DNA from: Dongia rigui
GTDB lineage: Bacteria; Pseudomonadota; Alphaproteobacteria; Dongiales; Dongiaceae
Length of the DNA stretch: 64,000 bases
Assembly (NCBI RefSeq): GCF_034044635.1
Contig: NZ_JAXCLX010000003.1
Location: 372,001 to 436,000, forward strand
Reading direction: 5' to 3'
Below are positions 41,012 to 48,068 of the stretch, piece after piece. Below the pieces are notes generated by a model. The model was not told the DNA's origin. It saw only the letters and a program-made list of their open reading frames with translations, and did not search any database. Every line of letters begins with the position of its first letter. Positions within the stretch are counted from its first letter, which is position 1. The position numbers and the translations under genes were made by a program.

Positions 41012-42007
41012 TTGAACACCAGCCCACACCACATCGCATTCGTCGTGCTGCCGGAATTCTCGCATATGGGTCTGGCACTCGCGATCGAACCGCTCTTCGT
41101 CGCCAATTGGCTGGCGCAGAGGCAGCTCTTCCGCTGGTCGACGCTGTCGCTCGACGGCCTGTCGGTGCGGGCCAGCAATGGCCAGCATCTCCCCGTCGAT
41201 GGTGCCCTGGGTGAGGCCGGTAGCTACCAGACCGTCATCGTCATCGCCAGCTTCGACGCCAAGATTCATGCCGGCGATCAGCGCCTCCTCAACTGGCTGC
41301 GCAAGATGGCGCGCTTCGGCGCCACCATCGGCGCCATCGAGACGGGGAGCGAGATTCTGGCGGCGGCCCGCCTGCTCGACAATCAGCCGGCGGCCGTGCA
41401 TTGGGACAATCTCGACGGATTCAGCGAACGCTATCCCCATGTCGAGGCCAGCCGACAGCTCTATACCATCACGCGGGATCGCATGACCTGTGCCGGTGCT
41501 ACCGCCACACTCGACATGACGCTGCGCTGGATCGGCGAGATGGTCGACGCCGACCTTGCGGCCGAGGTCGCGCAGCACTTCCTGATGCCGCGCCTGCGCC
41601 CGCCCAGCGAAGGGCAGAACGAGCCGGCGCAGGATTCACATGCCGCCGCCAACCAGAAGGTCGAAGCGGCCCTGAAGATCATGCAGGAGACGCTGGAAGA
41701 GCCGCTTTCCTGCCGCGAGATCGCCGATCGGATCGATCTGTCGCAACGCCAGCTGCAGCGGCATTTCCAGCGGCATCTGGGTGTCAGTATCGCCCGGCAG
41801 TATCTCTCCTATCGCCTGGCCAAGGCGCACAAGCTGCTGCAGCAGACGGAACTGCCGGTGACCGAGATTGCCGTCACCTGCGGCTTCGGCTCATTGGAGA
41901 GTTTCTCGCGCACCTATCGGCGCTATTTCGGCTTGAGCCCCAGTTCCGACCGGCAGCAGACGACGACGGCACCCGTGTTTCGCCAGCGCATGCTGAGCCG
42001 GGGCTAG
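41012..42007 (+). CDS. GlxA-family AraC regulator (DJ-1/PfpI-like domain + HTH)
   Basis: 331 aa from TTG 41012 with ACGGAGC upstream. Residues ~5-190 are a GATase1-like sensor domain (IAFVVLPEFSHMGLALAIEP, TIGAIETGSEILAAARLL, MTCAGATATLDMTLRWI). The C-terminus is an AraC HTH (LSCREIADRIDLSQRQLQRH and EIAVTCGFGSLESFSRTYRR). This group (GbdR, CdhR, ArgR) controls betaine, carnitine and arginine catabolism. It probably regulates the divergent Rieske/GMC operon. Its TAG stop shares CTAG with the stop of the convergent livM-like gene. Confidence 0.9.
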   Translation: MNTSPHHIAFVVLPEFSHMGLALAIEPLFVANWLAQRQLFRWSTLSLDGLSVRASNGQHLPVDGALGEAGSYQTVIVIASFDAKIHAGDQRLLNWLRKMARFGATIGAIETGSEILAAARLLDNQPAAVHWDNLDGFSERYPHVEASRQLYTITRDRMTCAGATATLDMTLRWIGEMVDADLAAEVAQHFLMPRLRPPSEGQNEPAQDSHAAANQKVEAALKIMQETLEEPLSCREIADRIDLSQRQLQRHFQRHLGVSIARQYLSYRLAKAHKLLQQTELPVTEIAVTCGFGSLESFSRTYRRYFGLSPSSDRQQTTTAPVFRQRMLSRG

Positions 42008-42987
42008 GCCTTCGCGCGGAAGCGCTGCACCAGCGCCTGCAGGCTGCCCAGCACGCCCTTGGGCAACAGGATGACGAAGCCGGCCAGCAGCAGCCCTAAG
42101 CCGATATCGCGCCAATCGCCGAATTCGCGCATCGCCTCGTCGGCGCTCATCAAGAGCAAGGCGCCCAAGAGCGGCCCCCACATGGTCCCCATGCCGCCGA
42201 CCACGATCATGGAGAGGAGGAACAGGAGGGTCGAGAACGAGAAGGCGGTGGGACCGACAGCCGCGAAGTGGACCGCATAGAACGAACCGGCAAGCCCCGT
42301 GAAGAAGGCGGAAAGGGCGAAGACCCAAAGCTGGTATTTGAAGCGGCTGACACCGCGCGCCATGGCGCAGCCCGGATTGTCGCGCAGGGCCTGGAACGCC
42401 AATCCCATGGGCCCCCGAATGATGGCAACCGAGAAGGCCGCTGCCAGCGCCAGCAGGCCCAACCCCAGGTAATAATCGGCGATGTACCATTTCGACCCGA
42501 ACAGGTCGCGAAAGCCGAGATCGCCAAACCGCGTGAAGCCGCGCACGCCGCCGAACAGCGGCATGCAGCCCGAGGGCGGATTGGTGAAGCATTCGGTGTC
42601 GTTGACGATGAGGAGATAGAGCACCTGCGCCACCGCCAAAGTCAGCAAGGCGACATAGGGGCCCTTGAGGCGCAGACAAGCAAGACCCACCAGCGTGCTC
42701 ACCACCACGGTGAGCAAGGCGGCCAAGGGCATGGCAAGGATCATCGGCATCTCGAAGTAATAGCCGAACATCGCGGTCGCATAGGCGCCCACCGCAAAGA
42801 GGGCCATCTGCGCCAGCGAGAAGATGCCGCCCACACCCAGCACCAGGTTCCACTGCAGGACGACGATGCCCCAGATGAAGAACAGCGTCGCCTGGGTGAT
42901 GAAATAGCGCATGCCGATGAACAGCGGCAGGGTCGCACAGAGCGCAATCAGCACCAGGCCGATGATGAAGTCGCGGCGCATATTCAT
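42004..42987 (-). CDS. livM: Branched-chain amino acid-type ABC permease, LivM-like
   Basis: 327 aa from ATG 42987, which overlaps the LivH stop as TGATG; GTG 42990 is an alternative. About ten membrane segments, LivM motifs such as LRLKGPYVALLTLAVAQVLY and GGMGTMWGPLLGALLLM. With LivH it forms the channel of a Liv-type importer. The family takes many compounds (amides, urea, aromatic acids, amino acids), so substrate cannot be stated. Confidence 0.9.
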   Translation of the reverse strand: MNMRRDFIIGLVLIALCATLPLFIGMRYFITQATLFFIWGIVVLQWNLVLGVGGIFSLAQMALFAVGAYATAMFGYYFEMPMILAMPLAALLTVVVSTLVGLACLRLKGPYVALLTLAVAQVLYLLIVNDTECFTNPPSGCMPLFGGVRGFTRFGDLGFRDLFGSKWYIADYYLGLGLLALAAAFSVAIIRGPMGLAFQALRDNPGCAMARGVSRFKYQLWVFALSAFFTGLAGSFYAVHFAAVGPTAFSFSTLLFLLSMIVVGGMGTMWGPLLGALLLMSADEAMREFGDWRDIGLGLLLAGFVILLPKGVLGSLQALVQRFRAKA

Positions 42988-43865
42988 CACAGGCGCACCA
43001 CCTGGCGGCGACCGAACAGGCCAGAGGGCCGCCAGATCAGGACCGCGATTACCAGCAGCAACAGGATGGCAAAGCTGTAGCGGACACCCAAGACATAGGC
43101 AGCGAGTGCCTCGAGGATACCAAGCACGATGGCGGCAGCGACGGCGCCATAGACATTGCCGAGACCCGCCACGACGCAGATGATGAAGGCCTTCAACATC
43201 GGGTCGCCGCCCATATTGGGGAGCAGGCTGGAGAGCGAGCTCACCATCACGCCGGAGATGGCCGCAAGCGCCCCCGACAGCGCCAGGACCTGCGCATAGA
43301 CGATGCCGACACGCACCCCCATCAACTGCGCCGCCTCGCGATTCTGCGCCGTGGCGCGAATGGCCCGGCCAAGCCGCGTCTTCTGGAGGAGATAGGCAAG
43401 GGCCGCCATGAGGAGCAGCGCGACACCGAGGATCAGCAGGTTCTGATTTGGAATATGCACGGTGCCGATGACGACGGCACCGGAGAGATTGAGCGGCTGC
43501 GGCGTCGGCTGCGGCCCAAAGAGGCGCAGGATGACGTTTTCGATGATGGCACCGATGCCGATGGTGGCGATGAAGATGCGCGTCTCGAAACCGGCCGATT
43601 TCAGCATCGGCGCGGCTGCGGCGTAATAGATGCCAAGCCCGACGAGGCCGCAGACCAGCATGGCGGCGGCGAGCCCCAAGACCGGATGCAATCCCAGATG
43701 GCTCATCGCGAAATAACAGACATAGCCACCCAGCGCCAACAGCGCGCCGTGGGACATATTGAGCATATTGAGCGAGCCATAGACCAGTGCGAGACCAATG
43801 GTCGATATGGCATACATCGCCCCCATGGTGAGGCCGGAGGCGAGGATCTGAACGACGACATCCAT
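42987..43865 (-). CDS. livH: Branched-chain amino acid-type ABC permease, LivH-like
   Basis: 292 aa. LivH signatures: SGLTMGAMYAISTIGLALVY, GSLNMLNMSHGALLALGGY, the EAA-like loop ATAQNREAAQLMGV and VAGLGNVYGAVAAAIVLGIL. Eight or so membrane segments. Coupled to the LivM-like gene and eight bases after the LivF-like ATPase. Confidence 0.9.
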   Translation of the reverse strand: MDVVVQILASGLTMGAMYAISTIGLALVYGSLNMLNMSHGALLALGGYVCYFAMSHLGLHPVLGLAAAMLVCGLVGLGIYYAAAAPMLKSAGFETRIFIATIGIGAIIENVILRLFGPQPTPQPLNLSGAVVIGTVHIPNQNLLILGVALLLMAALAYLLQKTRLGRAIRATAQNREAAQLMGVRVGIVYAQVLALSGALAAISGVMVSSLSSLLPNMGGDPMLKAFIICVVAGLGNVYGAVAAAIVLGILEALAAYVLGVRYSFAILLLLVIAVLIWRPSGLFGRRQVVRL

Positions 43866-43873
43866 GGGCGGCT

Positions 43874-44587
43874 TCAGGCTCCGAGATAGGTTTCGAGGAT
43901 TTCGGGACGCGCCATCAGTTCAGCACCCGCACCCGACCAGACCAGTTCGCCATTGTCGAGAAGCGCGATGAGTGCCGCCTTGTCGGCCACACGCGCTGCG
44001 TTCTCCTCGACCACCAGAATGCTCTGCCCGGCCCCCGCAAGTTCGGCGACCACCTCATAGATCTGATCGATCACGATGGGGGCGAGACCCAGCGACGGCT
44101 CGTCGAGCATGAGCAGCCGCCCGCCGGCCATCAGCCCGCGCCCGATCCCCACCATGCGCCGCTCACCGCCGGAAAGCGTGCTGGCGATCTGGCCGCGACG
44201 GTCCTTAAGCTTGGGCAACAGGGCAAAGACCCGCTCCAGGCGCCGCGGCGCTTCCGCCGCTGCTGCCGGCAGATAGGCACCCATCAGCAGATTCTCGATG
44301 ACCGTCATCTCGGGGAACAGCATGTCACCCTGCGGCACATGCACGATGCCGGCTGCCACGATCTCATCCGGCCGCAAGCCCGCCAGCGATCTTCCGCCGA
44401 GCGAAATGCTCCCCGAGCGCAGCGGCATCAGCCCCGATATCGCCCGCAGCAATGTCGTCTTGCCGTGGCCATTGGGCCCGATGATGGCGGTCAGGCCACC
44501 CTCGGCTATCTCCAGCGACACGCCATGGAGGACGTTCTGCGCGCCATAACCGGTCGTGACATTCTCAAGGCTGAGGAGCACGCTCAT
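43874..44587 (-). CDS. livF: Liv-type ABC ATPase, LivF-like
   Basis: 237 aa. Walker A GPNGHGKTT (~37-45), signature LSGGERRMVGIGRGL, Walker B LLMLDEPSLGLAP and switch region LVVEENA. The short LivF length and the GPNGHGKTT form are typical. Start overlaps the LivG stop as ATGA. Confidence 0.92.
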   Translation of the reverse strand: MSVLLSLENVTTGYGAQNVLHGVSLEIAEGGLTAIIGPNGHGKTTLLRAISGLMPLRSGSISLGGRSLAGLRPDEIVAAGIVHVPQGDMLFPEMTVIENLLMGAYLPAAAAEAPRRLERVFALLPKLKDRRGQIASTLSGGERRMVGIGRGLMAGGRLLMLDEPSLGLAPIVIDQIYEVVAELAGAGQSILVVEENAARVADKAALIALLDNGELVWSGAGAELMARPEILETYLGA

Positions 44588-45384
44588 GCCGAGGCCTGCT
44601 CTTTCATCAGATTGCCAAGCCGCTGCGAGGCACCCTCGCCGAGATAGACGTCGACGACGTTGCGGTCCTCGATGAGGCCCTGCGGCTTGCCTTCATAGAT
44701 CTTCTCGCCGTGATGCATGATGAGGACACGGCTGGAAAGCTGCACCAGAAAGCGCATCACGTGTTCGATGAGGATGATGGTGATGCCGCGCGCGGCGATC
44801 TTGCGCACCACCGCCATCACATGATCGATTTCCTTTGGGTTGAGGCCACCCACCGGCTCATCCATCAGCAGCAAGGTTGGGTTGCTGGCCAAGGCACCCG
44901 CCAGCATCAGCAGCTTGCGGTCGAGTACCGGCAGGCGACCGACAATCTCGTCGTCTTTTCCGGTGAGACCGACGGCAGCCAGCGCCTCGTCCACATGCCG
45001 CGCCACATCGCGGCCGATGCGCAGGCCGGGGATCAAGCGGTTCTGGCGGCCGAAATAGGCCGCGATCTCGACATTGCCGCGCACAGTGAGGCTGTCGAAA
45101 CCGGCATTGAGCTGGAAGGTGCGCGCGATGCCGGCATGGCACAGGGCTTCCGGCGGCAGGCCGGTGATGTTGCGCCCCTGAAAGATGATTTCACCGGACG
45201 TTGCCGGGTTGAGGCCCGAAATGGCCTCAAACAGGGTTGTCTTGCCGGCGCCGTTGGGCCCGCCGATGCCGAGCACCTCGCCCGGCATCAGCGTGAAGCT
45301 CATCTTGTTGACGGCCGTCAGCGCGCCGAATTGCTTGGTCACCTCGCGGCAGACAAGCAAAGGTTCCGTGGCGGCCGTCCCCAT
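44584..45384 (-). CDS. livG: Liv-type ABC ATPase, LivG-like
   Basis: 266 aa. Walker A GPNGAGKTT (~42-50), Walker B LLLMDEPVGGLNP, switch His in LIEHVMRFL, and the C-terminal Liv extension. The signature loop appears divergent (VLDRKLLMLAGALASNP where LSGG-QR is usual). This is worth noting, though some LivG relatives show the same form. It lies just downstream of the binding-protein gene. Confidence 0.9.
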   Translation of the reverse strand: MGTAATEPLLVCREVTKQFGALTAVNKMSFTLMPGEVLGIGGPNGAGKTTLFEAISGLNPATSGEIIFQGRNITGLPPEALCHAGIARTFQLNAGFDSLTVRGNVEIAAYFGRQNRLIPGLRIGRDVARHVDEALAAVGLTGKDDEIVGRLPVLDRKLLMLAGALASNPTLLLMDEPVGGLNPKEIDHVMAVVRKIAARGITIILIEHVMRFLVQLSSRVLIMHHGEKIYEGKPQGLIEDRNVVDVYLGEGASQRLGNLMKEQASA

Positions 45385-45414
45385 TCAATCAATCCCTCAG
45401 CGGTTCTGCCCGGA

Positions 45415-46740
45415 TCAAGCCTTGATCCAAGGCGGCAGCTTGAAGCCTTGCGTGCCATAGGGCGCCGGTGCAATCAGCCCACCGCTCTTGGTCTGGTCCT
45501 GAATCTGCAGGAACTGATGCGGCATGCCAAGGGAGGAATCATTGACCTGGGTCGGATAGCTATAGGCCGCCTGCTCATCCGCCATGAAGCGCGTGGTGCC
45601 GGTAACACCACGATAGATCAGGCTGCGCATGCGCGCCGCCACCTTGCGGTTCTGCTCTTCATTCCCCGGCTCGCCCGTGCCGCCGGCAAGAGCCGCCGCG
45701 GTCGCCCAGACATAGGCGCCGTCATAAGGCTGCGCGCCGGAATTATGGCCGGCATTCTCGCCGAACTTCGCCTTGTAGCGCTTTTCGAAAGCGGAACCGA
45801 TTTCGTCCTGCAAGGCACCGACGACCGTTGCATAGAGGACGCCCACCGAGGCCTCCTTGGCGATGTCGCGGAAGGCCGGGATCGACGGGCCGTATTGCAT
45901 GTAGACAAGGCTCTGCGTCGGGTTGGGCACGAACTGCACCATGAACTGCGCGAGATCGGCCGGCAGGAAGTGCGTCACCGCGATGACGGCCGGGGGATCC
46001 TGGCGGATCTTGGCGAGCGTCGGACCCCATTCCGAGATCGGCACGTTCACGGTCTCGAACAGGCTGATCTCCCAGCCATACTCGGCACCCTTTTCCTTGA
46101 TCGCATTGGCGATGTTGGCGGCATAGACGCCGGCCGACAGGATCACCGCCATCTTGTTGTTCGAGCGCTTGAACTGGCCGTTCTCCTCCAGCTGCTGCAG
46201 GAATTTCAAGAAGCCCGGGCCGTACCAATATTCCGCCGGATCGCCCTGAAACGACCCGAAATAGCGATCGGGGTTCGACTTGATCAGGTTGTTGTGGCCG
46301 ATCGTCGTGTCGTAATGGACATAGATGATGCCGGCATCGGCAACCGGGTCCTGGATGGCCGCACCCGAGCCGATATTGTAGCCGTTGATCAGCGCGTGAA
46401 CCGAATGCCGGTCGATGAGACGCTGTGCCGCCTGCACATTGGTCGGGTCGCCCATCTGCTTGGTGTCTTCAAAATAGGGCTCCAGCGGACGGCCGAGGAT
46501 TCCGCCCAGCGCGTTGATTTCTTCGCAGGCAAGCGTCAGGCCGTTCTTGAATTCGACGCCATCGGCGGCGGCGAAATCGGTCAAGGGTGCTGCCTGCCCG
46601 ACCGGAATGGGATCGCCATCGGCGCGGGCGCCGTCATTGATGCCGGCCAGCACGGCGGCACCGGTGCCCAGTGCCGCAGCACCTTTCAGGAAATTGCGAC
46701 GGCTGGGGATGACATTGGGCTTCTTAATCTCTTCAGACAT
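45415..46740 (-). CDS. Liv-type periplasmic substrate-binding protein with Tat signal
   Basis: 441 aa from ATG 46740; the frame back to 46977 overlaps the intergenic space and is not used. Tat signal SRRNFLKGAAALGTGAAVLA. The mature part is a type I periplasmic binding fold (PIPVGQAAPLTDFAAADGVEF, GLTLACEEINALGGILGRPL, AVILSAGVYAANIANAIKEK). Close in look to AmiC/urea/amide-binding Peripla_BP_6 proteins, so an amide, urea-like or amino-acid ligand is plausible. Confidence 0.88.
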   Translation of the reverse strand: MSEEIKKPNVIPSRRNFLKGAAALGTGAAVLAGINDGARADGDPIPVGQAAPLTDFAAADGVEFKNGLTLACEEINALGGILGRPLEPYFEDTKQMGDPTNVQAAQRLIDRHSVHALINGYNIGSGAAIQDPVADAGIIYVHYDTTIGHNNLIKSNPDRYFGSFQGDPAEYWYGPGFLKFLQQLEENGQFKRSNNKMAVILSAGVYAANIANAIKEKGAEYGWEISLFETVNVPISEWGPTLAKIRQDPPAVIAVTHFLPADLAQFMVQFVPNPTQSLVYMQYGPSIPAFRDIAKEASVGVLYATVVGALQDEIGSAFEKRYKAKFGENAGHNSGAQPYDGAYVWATAAALAGGTGEPGNEEQNRKVAARMRSLIYRGVTGTTRFMADEQAAYSYPTQVNDSSLGMPHQFLQIQDQTKSGGLIAPAPYGTQGFKLPPWIKA

Positions 46741-46820
46741 ATCCGGAGCTCTCCCTAAACAGCCGCCTTGTGCTTGATCGGTCGCTGCCGGCGCGGCTTC
46801 CCCGGCGCAGACCTGTTTCT

Positions 46821-47921
46821 TCAGTGAATATCGCCCACCAGAGTGGCCGCTGCCTGGATCGCTGTCCACTGATGCGGCTGCAGATCCTGCTGCCCCCAGG
46901 TGGCCATCGGCTCGGCCCAGGGATCCCGGATCGGCGTCTTGATACCGGTCAGTTCCTCCATCACGGCGAGGCCGCAATAAGGCACATACATCGGCGAATA
47001 ACCGCCCTCATGCGACATCAGCAAACGGCCACCGCACAATTCGTCGGCGGCCTGCATCAGCAGGCGGGTCATCTGGCGATAGCCTTCGGCGCTCACCATC
47101 ATGCGGCCCAGCGGATCGACGCCCGAGGCATCGAAGCCCGACGGCACCACGATCATCTCGGGCTTGTAGCGGCGCAGCGCCGGCAGCACGACATGCTCGA
47201 AGGCAGCAAGATAGGCGCCATTGCCGCAGCCCGGCGGCAGCGGGATGTTGAGATTGTAGTTGAGGCCAGCCCCAGTCCCGCGTTCGGTCACATGGCCCGA
47301 ATTGGGCGGATAGAGGCCGTCCTGGTGCAGCGAAATGGTCAGCACATCCTTGCTGTTATAAAACGCCGCCTGCGTGCCGTTGCCGTGATGCACGTCCCAA
47401 TCGACGGTGGCGACACGACCGAGGCCACGCGTTGCCTGGGCATGCATGATGGCGATGGCGACATTGCCGAACAGGCAGAAACCCATGCCGACATCGGCTT
47501 CGGCGTGATGTCCCGGCGGGCGGCACAGCACATAGGCATTCTTCACCGTGCCATCGAGGATGGCATCGAGTGCCGCCATCGTGCCACCGGCGGAAAGCTG
47601 CGCGATCTCGAAGCTGCCCTTGCCGAAGGGGGTCAAAGGACTCGCCTCGCCGCCATTCTCGGCACTCAATTTCTTGATACGCTCGATATAGGCACGCGTA
47701 TGGAAACGCGCGATCTCATCCTCGGTCGCATAGCGCGCCCTGATCGGCGTCAGATGATCGAGCAGGCCGCTCACTTCGAGGAGGTTGCGCAGGCGCCGCT
47801 TGGTCTCCGGGTTCTCGGCATGTTCACCGGGCTGCACATGCAGGCTCGGCTGGAACACCTGGGCGTAGTTCCAGGTGTTGTGCCACATGTAAAGTTCGTG
47901 GAAGACGAAACCCGTCGCCAT
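46821..47921 (-). CDS. Histone deacetylase-family amidohydrolase (acetylpolyamine amidohydrolase-like)
   Basis: 366 aa from ATG 47921. Zinc hydrolase motifs: RPPGHHAEADVGMGFCLF (catalytic His pair), VDWDVHHGNGTQAAFY (zinc Asp and His), PSGFDASGVDPLG (third ligand) and the HEGGYSPMY loop. Bacterial members deacetylate acetylpolyamines, N-acetylated amino compounds or related amides. It is the first gene of the operon that continues with the Liv-type transporter, so it may deacylate the imported compound in the cytosol. Confidence 0.88.
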   Translation of the reverse strand: MATGFVFHELYMWHNTWNYAQVFQPSLHVQPGEHAENPETKRRLRNLLEVSGLLDHLTPIRARYATEDEIARFHTRAYIERIKKLSAENGGEASPLTPFGKGSFEIAQLSAGGTMAALDAILDGTVKNAYVLCRPPGHHAEADVGMGFCLFGNVAIAIMHAQATRGLGRVATVDWDVHHGNGTQAAFYNSKDVLTISLHQDGLYPPNSGHVTERGTGAGLNYNLNIPLPPGCGNGAYLAAFEHVVLPALRRYKPEMIVVPSGFDASGVDPLGRMMVSAEGYRQMTRLLMQAADELCGGRLLMSHEGGYSPMYVPYCGLAVMEELTGIKTPIRDPWAEPMATWGQQDLQPHQWTAIQAAATLVGDIH

Positions 47922-48047
47922 TGATCTGCCCCCAAATGCCTCATTACGCCGGCCCTGCCTTACGGTTCGACGGGCTCGTTGACATATTTGTGGCGGATGA
48001 TCGGCTTCTTGTCCCGCCCCGGACGGGTAAGGTGGGGGATTTTGCAC

Positions 48048-48063
48048 CCACCCGAACGGGTGG
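48048..48063 (-). terminator. Short hairpin after the LuxR gene
   Basis: Perfect 16-nt palindrome-type hairpin: CCACCC, loop GAAC, GGGTGG, six bases past the regulator stop. No T-run follows, so termination is uncertain; it may mark the mRNA end. Confidence 0.35.
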
Positions 48064-48068
48064 TGGCT

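Noticed and set aside
44710-46758. A 682-aa plus-strand open frame across the Liv operon
   Set aside because: Antisense to LivG-like and binding-protein genes whose motifs are clear.
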